This document shows positions 9,134-17,058 of a DNA stretch of 57,643 nt, piece after piece. Numbering within the stretch: position 1 is the stretch's first letter; every line of letters begins with the position of its first letter. The DNA is taken from NCBI GenBank assembly GCA_942492225.1, contig CALODS010000044.1, positions 1-57,643 of the forward strand, given 5' to 3'. Origin of the DNA: JAFGTX01 sp942492225. GTDB lineage: Bacteria > Bacillota > Clostridia > Peptostreptococcales > Acidaminobacteraceae. The translations under genes and the position numbers were made by a program. The notes beneath the pieces were generated by a model that did not search any database, was not told where the DNA came from, and saw nothing but the letters and a program-made list of their open reading frames with translations.

Positions 9134-12124
9134 ATGAATACGAAAGTAAATAACATGCTAGGTTATTATAGAAATTCTATGAACGATAGTAAGTTAAAAG
9201 AAATAGACCATAAAAATTTGGATGATCATAATATGACATCATACATAAGCATGAGCAAAGGACAAATTGAGTCGGGGGTTGTAGAATCACTTTTTTACGA
9301 AAAATTTAAAACAAAAGAGAGAATTGCCGAAGCTATACAATATAATTGGAGTATCGATGTAATTCTATGTCCTATAGAAATGAATGTTAATGTGATACAT
9401 GGCAAACAGAAAACATTTCCCAATAAAATAATTCCGTTGATGATTCCAGCTAAATTAAGTGCTGATGGGTGTTTAGGTGTTATAGAAAAACAATTGCCTT
9501 GGATTGCAAGAAAGCTTCTTACACCAACAAAATTAGATGCTTTTGCTGTAAGTAGTTTGAAAAAATTTGACGCGTATTTTAGTAAATATCAACTTCCAAG
9601 ACCAGAAGATGGTTGGGGAAAATTTTGGTTGTTTATTGAAACTGCTATTGAAGCAATATGTCATTGCAGTATAAAAGATTTTAAATTAAACCATTATACA
9701 ATAACGCCGAACGCATATGTTGTTTTAAATGACAATAATATTGATGCAACACTTCATTTGACAAAATTCTGTGAATCATCTTTAGTAGAAAAAAAATTAA
9801 CCTATGGGCCATTAATCAAAAATGTTATGACGATTGATGAAAAAACACACATACAGGTTTTAACTGAAGAGGAACAGTACGATAGAAGTAAATATCATTT
9901 TGGACAAATGACGAATGCCTATCCTTTATCACCTTCTCAAAGGGAGTCTCTTATACACTATATGACAAGTAAAGAAGGTGATGTTTTTGCGGTTAATGGT
10001 CCACCGGGAACCGGTAAAACAACATTACTCCAAACCATTATTGCGAATGAATATGTGAATAATGCATTAATGAAAAAAGAACCACCAATGATTTTAGCAA
10101 CATCGAACAACAATCAAGCAGTGACAAATATTATTGATAGTTTTGGAGATGTTTTTTCTAAGACGGATATTTTAGGACAACGCTGGATACCATCTGTTAA
10201 AAGTTTTGGTACCTATCTTGCTTCAATGGGTCGCGTTAGTGCGGTACAAGATAAATATCAAGTAATGTTTGAAAAAGAAGGTAGACTATCTGGGTTTGAG
10301 GATTCTATTGTATCAGAGGATAATATAGAGCAGTTCAAATGTTATTATCTAGAATTTGCATCAAAATATTTTGGTATCGACCAAACATCGCAAACAATCA
10401 AAAAAATTATTGAGAGAGTACACAAGAAACTAAAAGCTATTACAAATGATATTACAGAAATTATTGAGTCTGTTCAAAAAAATAAAGGAATTATTGAATC
10501 AATAGAGCTGAAATATAATGGGAATATTGACAACGCATATAAAAAAATAGATGAGGATTTACAATATAATAAATCCCAAAAAGTGAAGTATGACGCATTA
10601 GAAGGCGAATTTATAGCATATCTAAATGGATTTGGATTCATTAAACGTTTACTAATGAAGTTATCTTTTACAAGCAATTTTTTTAGAACAGATTTCAGAA
10701 GATTTATTCATCAGGAAATTCTTTTAGAGGCTTATAATGGGCCTTTCAATTATATTGCAATTTTAGAAGCAATCGAAATGGAGACTGATAACTATCGTAG
10801 AGAGGTTATTCGTTGCAGAGAGTCACTAACTGTTGTTAAGAAGGATAAAGAATACTACAAATTAGCTTGCGAAGTGCTTATGGATATTGCTAATTCATTA
10901 CAGATTGAAGAAAAAGACGACAATTTAAGTCACAAAAATATTGGCCGAACGATTAATGAAAGATTAGATGAAACAAAGCGTTATGAGGCATTTCGTCTTT
11001 CGACTCATTATTATGAAGGGTTATGGATTTTAGAAGTTGAAAAGAACTTGCTATCAAACTATGTGGATAGAAAAAATCGAGATAAACGTATCAAACATTG
11101 GCAACGTATTTCTAAACTTACACCATGTTATGTATCAACGTTTTACATGATTCCTAAATTTATGGAAACGGGGTATTATCAAAACCAATGGGTGAATGAA
11201 TATCTATACGAACATATTGATTTACTTATTGTAGATGAAGCGGGGCAAGCATCATCAGAAGTATCATTACCATTATTTGCTCTAGCAAAAAAAGCGGTTA
11301 TAGTAGGTGATGAACTTCAAATTGAACCAGTCTGGAGTGTTAGTGGATACACAGATGAGCCAAACGTTGAGATGTATTTGCCAGATGTGCAGTGGCAAAA
11401 TTTTTATGAATCAAAATATGCGGCAAGTTGTGGTAATTTGATGACAATTGCTAAGCGTAGATCTGAGTATGAAAAATATGGTGAAGGTGGTTTATACTTA
11501 ACAGAGCATAGACGTTGTATACCAGATATTATAAATTATAATAATGAACTTGCTTACAAAGGTAAACTCGTACCAATGAGAAAGAATGAGTTAAAAGATT
11601 ATCCATTTCCTCATATGGGACATATCCACGTTGAAGGTCGGTCTGAAAAAATAAATTCGAGTAGACGTAATAAAATTGAAGCCGAGAGGATTGCTTCGTG
11701 GATTATTGATAATAGTAATAGTATTATGGGATACTACAATAATGATGATAATTCAAGTAAACAAATTCATGAAATAGTTGCTGTTGTCACACCATTTAAA
11801 GCACAGTCTAATCATATACGAAGAGCGCTTAATAAACATGAGGGGTTTGAGTTAATTACAGTTGGAACGGTTCATGCCTTGCAAGGTGCGGAGCGTAATA
11901 TTGTCCTCTTTTCAAGTGTTTACTCTGAAAATGATCCAAATTCATATTTTTACAATAAAGGTGTTAATATGCTAAACGTCGCAGTATCGAGAGCGAAAGA
12001 TGCCTTTATCGTCTTTGGAGATAAAGCTGTAATGAATAAAGAACATAAAAGTCACAGCGGACTATTAGCAAAATACTTTGATAAAAATGTGGAAAATTAT
12101 TTTATAGAAAAAAATGATATATGA
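9134..12124 (+). CDS. UPF1-like superfamily I helicase, large
   Basis: 996 aa from ATG 9134; the TTG at 9131 is an equally placed alternative behind GGAGG. A 280-residue N-terminal region of unknown function precedes the motor. Walker A is GPPGTGKT at 289-296, the motif II box is DEAG at 701-704 with GDELQIEP as motif III, and the C-terminal half has EHRRC, VGTVHALQGAE (motif V) and NVAVSRAKDAF (motif VI). A long helical insertion sits between motifs I and II. This matches AAA_11/AAA_12 helicases. It has its own weak promoter (TATAAT at 9069-9074), so it may be a separate defence gene rather than part of hsd. Substrate unknown. Confidence 0.88.
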   Translation: MNTKVNNMLGYYRNSMNDSKLKEIDHKNLDDHNMTSYISMSKGQIESGVVESLFYEKFKTKERIAEAIQYNWSIDVILCPIEMNVNVIHGKQKTFPNKIIPLMIPAKLSADGCLGVIEKQLPWIARKLLTPTKLDAFAVSSLKKFDAYFSKYQLPRPEDGWGKFWLFIETAIEAICHCSIKDFKLNHYTITPNAYVVLNDNNIDATLHLTKFCESSLVEKKLTYGPLIKNVMTIDEKTHIQVLTEEEQYDRSKYHFGQMTNAYPLSPSQRESLIHYMTSKEGDVFAVNGPPGTGKTTLLQTIIANEYVNNALMKKEPPMILATSNNNQAVTNIIDSFGDVFSKTDILGQRWIPSVKSFGTYLASMGRVSAVQDKYQVMFEKEGRLSGFEDSIVSEDNIEQFKCYYLEFASKYFGIDQTSQTIKKIIERVHKKLKAITNDITEIIESVQKNKGIIESIELKYNGNIDNAYKKIDEDLQYNKSQKVKYDALEGEFIAYLNGFGFIKRLLMKLSFTSNFFRTDFRRFIHQEILLEAYNGPFNYIAILEAIEMETDNYRREVIRCRESLTVVKKDKEYYKLACEVLMDIANSLQIEEKDDNLSHKNIGRTINERLDETKRYEAFRLSTHYYEGLWILEVEKNLLSNYVDRKNRDKRIKHWQRISKLTPCYVSTFYMIPKFMETGYYQNQWVNEYLYEHIDLLIVDEAGQASSEVSLPLFALAKKAVIVGDELQIEPVWSVSGYTDEPNVEMYLPDVQWQNFYESKYAASCGNLMTIAKRRSEYEKYGEGGLYLTEHRRCIPDIINYNNELAYKGKLVPMRKNELKDYPFPHMGHIHVEGRSEKINSSRRNKIEAERIASWIIDNSNSIMGYYNNDDNSSKQIHEIVAVVTPFKAQSNHIRRALNKHEGFELITVGTVHALQGAERNIVLFSSVYSENDPNSYFYNKGVNMLNVAVSRAKDAFIVFGDKAVMNKEHKSHSGLLAKYFDKNVENYFIEKNDI

Positions 12125-12159
12125 ATGAGGTAAATGCATATAGTATATCTTTAATAAAA

Positions 12160-12192
12160 AAAATCCATCGACTTTGTTTGTCGATGGATTTT
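12160..12192 (+). terminator. Bidirectional hairpin terminator
   Basis: Perfect 13-bp stem AAAATCCATCGAC (12160-12172) with a 7-base loop TTTGTTT, flanked by A and T runs on both sides. It lies between the helicase gene and the convergent XRE gene and can serve both. Confidence 0.88.
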
Positions 12193-12230
12193 CTATTTAT
12201 ATAAATTTACTTTTATTAGCAATCATTATT

Positions 12231-12521
12231 TTACAACAATTCTATAAACTTCAACAAAGCATCCTGTTGTTCTGTTGTAAGTCGACTAAGTGATTCTTGT
12301 ATTTTTGAGGTGACTAGAGTTTCATTGCTTGTAGAAAAGAAGCCTTCTAGTGTAATATCTAACGCATCACATATGAATGAGAGTGACTTGACCGTTAAAT
12401 TTTTTTCTCCAAGTTCTACTTCTCTTATAAATCCTTGAGATAATCCTGCTAGATTTGCCAATTTATTGACTGATAAGCCTTTATCAGTTCTTAATTCAGT
12501 TATTCTCTTTGCTATGTCCAT
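12231..12521 (-). CDS. XRE-family transcriptional repressor
   Basis: 96 aa. Residues 5-60 form a typical HTH_3 domain: RITELRTDKGLSVNKLANLAGL followed by SQGFIREVELGEKNLT and CDALDITLEGFF. The short helical tail (about 70-96, SRLTTEQQDALLKFIELL) is probably a dimerisation segment. It is transcribed away from the AbrB-type gene, and the 160 bases between them hold dyad symmetric sites that include a perfect 20-bp palindrome beside its own start. Autorepression and control of the divergent promoter are inferred. Similar repressors sit beside mobile or developmental genes in many Bacillota. Confidence 0.88.
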   Translation of the reverse strand: MDIAKRITELRTDKGLSVNKLANLAGLSQGFIREVELGEKNLTVKSLSFICDALDITLEGFFSTSNETLVTSKIQESLSRLTTEQQDALLKFIELL

Positions 12522-12535
12522 TATAATCCCACCTT

Positions 12536-12555
12536 ATTAATACTATAGTATTAAT
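12536..12555. promoter_or_regulatory. Perfect 20-bp palindrome, putative XRE operator
   Basis: Core TTAATACTATAGTATTAA at 12537-12554 is fully self-complementary and extends one more base on each side. It lies 15 bases upstream of the XRE start codon. Related CTATAG/TTATAG cores recur at 12583-12588 and 12605-12612. Confidence 0.6.
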
Positions 12556-12580
12556 TTAGCATATAATTGAGCATTAATTA

Positions 12581-12620
12581 CAACTATAGAGTTGACAAAG
12601 CAACTTTATAGTGTTAACTT
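12581..12620 (+). promoter_or_regulatory. Promoter of the AbrB-HD operon with overlapping dyad
   Basis: TTGACA at 12592-12597, 17-bp spacer, extended -10 TGtTAACTT ending at 12620. The dyad CAACTATAGAGTTG (12581-12594) overlaps the -35, and CAACTTTATAGTGTT in the spacer resembles it. Repressor binding here would block the promoter; the XRE protein is the obvious candidate. Confidence 0.6.
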
Positions 12621-12683
12621 ATTCATAACCAAACCCTTTTTTACCAAAATGTACTAATTATATGTGAATTTAGGAGGTAAATC

Positions 12684-12929
12684 ATGCAATCAACAGGTAT
12701 CGTAAGGCATACTGATATTCCAGGTAGAATTGTCATACCTAAGGAAGTGAGGGATGCTCTAAATATTCATCCAAATGATCTATTAGAGGTATTCACAGAG
12801 GGTGACATGATTCTATTTAAGAAGTATATGGTGGGATGTATATTTTGTAATAAAACTTTCGGATTAAAAGGATATATGACCTATAAAATCTGCACTAAGT
12901 GTATCAGTGAAGTGAGTGAATTGTTATGA
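12684..12929 (+). CDS. AbrB/SpoVT-type DNA-binding protein with zinc knuckle
   Basis: 81 aa behind GGAGG. Residues 1-48 are a swapped-hairpin AbrB domain: STGIVRHTDIPGRIVIPKEVR, then DLLEVFTEGDMILFKKY. The C-terminal 30 residues carry C52-IF-C55 and C70-TK-C73, likely one bound zinc ion. AbrB-type proteins bind DNA as global or transition-state regulators. The stop overlaps the start of the HD-domain gene as ATGA, so the two are co-translated. Relatives with a single CxxC after the AbrB domain are common in Clostridia; the second CxxC makes this one a complete metal site. Targets unknown. Confidence 0.85.
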   Translation: MQSTGIVRHTDIPGRIVIPKEVRDALNIHPNDLLEVFTEGDMILFKKYMVGCIFCNKTFGLKGYMTYKICTKCISEVSELL

Positions 12930-13498
12930 TGCGTATAGAAGCAATGAAACCAGTTATAGATTTGTTGCATTACAAGAATAATGACTTGGCCCTACATGGT
13001 GAACGTTTATGGCAATATGCTGAATGTATTGGACGCAAGTTATGTCTGTCACAGGACGACTTGATTAATTTAGAAGTCCTGTGTAAGCTACATGATGTGG
13101 GCAAGCTATTGATAAGGGAAGACGTTCTGATGAAATCCAGTTCCTTAACGGATGAGGAATGGAGATTGATTAAGGAGCACCCTGATATTGGCTATAAAAT
13201 GATTTACACGGTACCTAGGCTTATGCATATTGCAGAGTTAATACGTCATCATCACGAGCGATGGGATGGTAAGGGGTTTCCCTGTCATCTTGCTGGAGAT
13301 AATATTCCTCTCCTCTGTAGAATTATTAGTGTTGTTGATGCATATGATGCCATGACCAGTGAACGTGTCTATTGTGAAGCGGTTTCAATAGAAGATGCGA
13401 TTATCGAGTTGATAGAACATGCAGGGTCTCAATTTGATCCTCTTATTGTGGATGTTTTTTTACAGGTGTTGAACGATGCAAGAGTACTGCTCCCATAA
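12926..13498 (+). CDS. HD-GYP-like phosphohydrolase
   Basis: 190 aa, just the HD domain without sensor or receiver. The metal-binding pair is H56-D57 in CKLHDVGKL, followed by KEHPDIGYKM, the HHHERWDGKGFP block and SVVDAYDAMTSERVY. These are the HD-GYP signatures, with GFP in place of GYP. Family members degrade cyclic di-GMP, though single-domain versions may act on other nucleotides. It overlaps the AbrB-like gene by 4 bases and must work in the same cells and conditions. Whether the GYP change affects substrate is not known. Confidence 0.88.
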   Translation: MMRIEAMKPVIDLLHYKNNDLALHGERLWQYAECIGRKLCLSQDDLINLEVLCKLHDVGKLLIREDVLMKSSSLTDEEWRLIKEHPDIGYKMIYTVPRLMHIAELIRHHHERWDGKGFPCHLAGDNIPLLCRIISVVDAYDAMTSERVYCEAVSIEDAIIELIEHAGSQFDPLIVDVFLQVLNDARVLLP

Positions 13499-13598
13499 AG
13501 GTAAAAATAGCAGATGAATTTTAGCGGCTCTAATTATTTCAAAAGTGAATGCATGTATTTTTTTATAGGTTAGTGGTTTAAGTATAGAAAAAATCAAT

Positions 13599-13627
13599 TT
13601 GTTATGCCATTGTTTTTTTTCTATAAT
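13599..13627 (+). promoter_or_regulatory. Sigma-A promoter of the desulfidase-ABC operon
   Basis: TTGTTA at 13599-13604, 17-bp spacer containing a T8 run, TATAAT at 13622-13627. Expected transcript start is about 30 bases ahead of the desulfidase ATG. Confidence 0.65.
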
Positions 13628-13665
13628 GAACGAGGCTAGAACAAAATAAACTATTGGTGAATGAG

Positions 13666-14229
13666 ATGACAAATAAGAGAAGAATAATTCTAGTGGCGCA
13701 TTGTATGTTCAATGAGTTTTCAAAAGTTATAAGTACAAAAAACAATGATGATGTTTCCCCATCAAATAGTCTAAAATTATTGATGGATAATGGAATAGGT
13801 ATCATTCAACTACCGTGCCCTGAAACTTATATTTATGGTCTTAAACGATGGGGACATGTAAAAGAACAGTTTGATCATCCATTCTTTAAAGATACTTGTA
13901 AAGATATGTTTGATGTAACGCTTCGTCAAATAAAGCAGCATCTATCAGTTGGTGATGAACTGGTTGGACTTATTGGAATTGCTGGAAGTCCATCGTGTGG
14001 CACACACACGACGTGTAGCAGTGATACATGGGGTGGTGAATTAGGATCTGCGCCAAATATAATTGACACAATTGCATCCGTCAAAAAAATCTCTGAATCA
14101 GGTGTTTTTATTGAGCAGATTCAAGAGATATTTGAAGAACATGAAATATCTTTAAAAATGATTGAGTATAATCGAAACGAAGCAGAACAATTTCAATTAA
14201 ATCTTCTAGAATTCATTAAACAAGAGTAG
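13666..14229 (+). CDS. TudS-related putative desulfidase
   Basis: 187 aa from ATG 13666, chosen because GGTGA lies 5 bases upstream; TTG 13654 and GTG 13657 are alternatives. Three cysteines stand in conserved settings: C13 (LVAHCMFN), C51 (QLPCPE) and C111 (GSPSCGT). This is the pattern of TudS/DUF523-like proteins, where three cysteines hold a [4Fe-4S] cluster that removes sulfur from thiolated bases. The gene touches the ABC ATPase gene (0-3 bases apart), so desulfidase and importer are one operon. Substrate is not evident; the transporter type suggests an organic compound rather than a free base. Assignment rests on the cysteine pattern. Confidence 0.75.
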   Translation: MTNKRRIILVAHCMFNEFSKVISTKNNDDVSPSNSLKLLMDNGIGIIQLPCPETYIYGLKRWGHVKEQFDHPFFKDTCKDMFDVTLRQIKQHLSVGDELVGLIGIAGSPSCGTHTTCSSDTWGGELGSAPNIIDTIASVKKISESGVFIEQIQEIFEEHEISLKMIEYNRNEAEQFQLNLLEFIKQE

Positions 14230-14232
14230 GTG

Positions 14233-15288
14233 ATGGATGTGCATATACAATTAAAACAGCTAACAGTCAAATTTAAGGATGTAACGGCAGTGGATGATGT
14301 AACGATTGATATAAAAGAAGGTGAGCTTGTGAGCCTTCTTGGACCAAGTGGCTGTGGCAAGAGTACAACGCTATATACGATTGCAGGTCTCTATCAACCG
14401 AGCGCTGGTGAAATACATTTTAAAAATCAATGCGTCAATGAGATACCTTCCGAAAAAAGAAATATTGGCATGGTTTTTCAAGATTATGCCTTATATCCTC
14501 ATATGACGGTAAAAAATAATATCGCATTTCCACTCAAAATGAATAAAATTTCTAAAAAAGAAATCGATGATAAAGTTATGGCGATTGCTAATCTTGTCCA
14601 TATTGGACACTTGTTAAATAGGAAGCCGGGGCAACTATCAGGTGGTCAGCAACAGCGAGTTGCTATTGCTCGAGCACTTATTAAAGAGCCGGACATACTT
14701 TTGTTAGACGAACCACTTTCTAACTTAGATGCAGGGCTTAGAGTAGAACTAAGAAGTGAAATTCGACGCATACAAAGACAACTGGGTATCACAACTATTT
14801 TTGTGACCCATGATCAAGAAGAGGCAGTAAGTATTTCTGATTCTATTATTTTGATGCATCATGGAAAAATCCAACAATATGGTTGTGCTGAAACTCTCTA
14901 TGATCAGCCGAGCAATTTGTTTGTTTCGGAATTTTTAGGTCAACCAAAAATAAATACGATCCCTATAGAAGTAATAGATGGTCATTTTTTTTGGGAAGAA
15001 AGTTCTACAGTTTCACTTAAAAATGGCAAATACATTTTGGCTTTACGACCAGAGCATATTGAGATTTGTTCTATGAATAAAAGCAATATAACTGGAATTA
15101 TACATACAATTGAAAGAAGTGGACGAGAGTTTCGTCTTAGAATTCAATGCGACAAATTTTATATCACTTGCTACTGCCCAAAATCATTTGCGCCGAGCAT
15201 TGGTATGACGGTTGGACTTTTATTAGACATTTCAAAGGCACATTTTTTTGATTCTTTATCAGAAGTAAGGGTGGCTCTTCATGAATAA
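14233..15288 (+). CDS. ABC importer ATP-binding protein, UgpC/MalK type
   Basis: About 351 aa. Walker A GPSGCGKST is near residue 40, followed by the Q-loop VFQDYALYPHMTV, the signature LSGGQQQR, Walker B ILLLDEPLSNLD and the H-loop VTHDQEEA. The last 110 residues form the TOBE/MalK regulatory domain (YILALRPEHIEI). This is the CUT1-type ATPase for sugar, glycerol-phosphate or polyol importers. The start is uncertain: GTG 14230, ATG 14233 and GTG 14239 are all possible, and AGGTGA at 14228-14233 best suits 14239. It overlaps the next gene by 8 bases. Confidence 0.92.
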   Translation: MDVHIQLKQLTVKFKDVTAVDDVTIDIKEGELVSLLGPSGCGKSTTLYTIAGLYQPSAGEIHFKNQCVNEIPSEKRNIGMVFQDYALYPHMTVKNNIAFPLKMNKISKKEIDDKVMAIANLVHIGHLLNRKPGQLSGGQQQRVAIARALIKEPDILLLDEPLSNLDAGLRVELRSEIRRIQRQLGITTIFVTHDQEEAVSISDSIILMHHGKIQQYGCAETLYDQPSNLFVSEFLGQPKINTIPIEVIDGHFFWEESSTVSLKNGKYILALRPEHIEICSMNKSNITGIIHTIERSGREFRLRIQCDKFYITCYCPKSFAPSIGMTVGLLLDISKAHFFDSLSEVRVALHE

Positions 15289-16171
15289 AAAATATAAATG
15301 GAAAGCTTTTTTTAGAGGGCTTCTCTACTTATCGCCAGCGCTATCAATTCTTGTGATATTTCACCTATATCCAGTTATTAAGACATTGGATATGAGTTTT
15401 TATACGAAATACAATTATTTTAAGCATATTATTTTTGAAAGAGGGTTTGCGAATTACAATTATTTGTTCAATGATGAAACCTTTTGGATTGCGCTAAAGA
15501 ATACCATTACATTTGTCATAGGTGTTGTACCAATTTCTATTTCGTTGGCTCTTATTATTGCAGTTCTTTTATACAAAAATACACGGTTTAATAAAGTCTT
15601 AAGAAGTATATATTTTATTCCATTTATAACTTCAACCGTGGCGATATCAGCTGTATGGCGCTGGATATACCATTCAGAATACGGCATATTAAATTATATT
15701 TTAAGCCTATTAAACATAAATCCAATCAAGTGGCTTACTGACCCTGATTGGGCACTTACAAGTCTTGTTATTTTTTGTATATGGAAAGGACTTGGTTATA
15801 ATATCATCATTATTTTAGCGGGATTGCAAAATATTGATTCAAAATTTTATCATGCGGCGCGTATGGATGGTGCAGGTTATTTGGAAACCTTCTTTTATAT
15901 AACACTGCCATTATTATCGCCAACGATTTTTTTTGTTTCAATTATGAGTATGATTAGTGCTTTTAAAGTTTTTGATGAAGTGTATATACTTTTCGATAAA
16001 ATGCCTGGTCCTCTGAATTCTTGTATGACAATGGTTTACTATATTTATGATAAATTCGCTAATAAATATATGTATGGTACTGCTGCTGCCGCTGTATACG
16101 TGTTGTTTTTAATCATATTGTGCGTTACTTTATTACAGCTTTATATTGGCAAAAAGAAAGTACATTACTAG
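15281..16171 (+). CDS. ABC importer permease, UgpA/MalF type
   Basis: 296 aa with six predicted membrane helices; the first is LLYLSPALSILVIFHLYPV. The EAA coupling loop is readable as YHAARMDGAGYLETFFYITLPLLSP, the site that contacts the ATPase. It starts 8 bases inside the ATPase gene. It pairs with the next permease to form the membrane channel. Length and topology are typical of CUT1 first permeases. Confidence 0.92.
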   Translation: MNKKYKWKAFFRGLLYLSPALSILVIFHLYPVIKTLDMSFYTKYNYFKHIIFERGFANYNYLFNDETFWIALKNTITFVIGVVPISISLALIIAVLLYKNTRFNKVLRSIYFIPFITSTVAISAVWRWIYHSEYGILNYILSLLNINPIKWLTDPDWALTSLVIFCIWKGLGYNIIIILAGLQNIDSKFYHAARMDGAGYLETFFYITLPLLSPTIFFVSIMSMISAFKVFDEVYILFDKMPGPLNSCMTMVYYIYDKFANKYMYGTAAAAVYVLFLIILCVTLLQLYIGKKKVHY

Positions 16172-16194
16172 ATGAAAATGACGAGGATTATAAG

Positions 16195-17031
16195 ATGAAA
16201 CATACATATATTTTCAACAAAATAACAAGATCCATCAGTACGTTAGTACTTTCATTAGGTGCGATTGTGACTCTTTTTCCATTTGTTTGGATGGTGAGTA
16301 CATCCCTTAAAACAGGACAACAAGTATATGAAGTTCCACCAAAATTGCTGGTATCGGTACCTCAAATAAGTAATTACTTTGAAGTATTACAACGTGTACC
16401 TTGTAGCCAGTATTTTATTAATAGTGTCCTTGTGGCCATTGTCGTTACTTTGGGAACTGTAATTTCTTCTATTTTCGCAGCATTTGCTTTTTCAAAAATA
16501 GATTTTTGGGGGAGAGATGTTATTTTTTCTGTTTTTTTAGCGACGATGATGATACCGAGTGAAGTTCTGATTATTCCTAACTATGTTACGCTTTCGAAAC
16601 TAGGATGGATCAATACACGATTAGCGTTAGTTGCACCATGGCTGATAAGTGTATTTGCGATATTTTTGATGCGCCAATATTTCTTAGGAATACCTCAATC
16701 TTATTATTATTCAGCAAAGATTGACGGGTGTAGCGATTTTAATTACATTTGGCGTATCATGGTGCCTTTATCAAAACCCGCTATATTAACAATTGCTTTG
16801 TTAAAACTTATTTATAGTTGGAATGAGTTTTTATGGCCACTGTTGGTTACAAATACGCCAGATATGAGAACATTACCCGTTGGATTAGCTGTATTTTCAA
16901 CTGAAGCAGGCACTTTATACCATCTACTTATGGCAGCATCGACTATGCTAATTTTACCTATTTTTATCATTTATATTCTGTTAAAAAAATATATTCTTAG
17001 TGGTGTTATCAAAAGTGGTATTAAAGGATAA
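16195..17031 (+). CDS. ABC importer permease, UgpE/AraQ type
   Basis: 278 aa from ATG 16195, which has GAGG 8 bases upstream; a longer frame from 16120 runs inside the preceding gene and is not credible. Six membrane helices, starting with STLVLSLGAIVTLFPFVWMVSTSL. The EAA loop reads YYSAKIDGCSDFNYIWRIMVPLSKP. It forms the channel with the preceding permease. The binding protein gene starts 28 bases later. Confidence 0.92.
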   Translation: MKHTYIFNKITRSISTLVLSLGAIVTLFPFVWMVSTSLKTGQQVYEVPPKLLVSVPQISNYFEVLQRVPCSQYFINSVLVAIVVTLGTVISSIFAAFAFSKIDFWGRDVIFSVFLATMMIPSEVLIIPNYVTLSKLGWINTRLALVAPWLISVFAIFLMRQYFLGIPQSYYYSAKIDGCSDFNYIWRIMVPLSKPAILTIALLKLIYSWNEFLWPLLVTNTPDMRTLPVGLAVFSTEAGTLYHLLMAASTMLILPIFIIYILLKKYILSGVIKSGIKG

Positions 17032-17058
17032 ATATTTATTAAAAATGGAGGCTACAAA

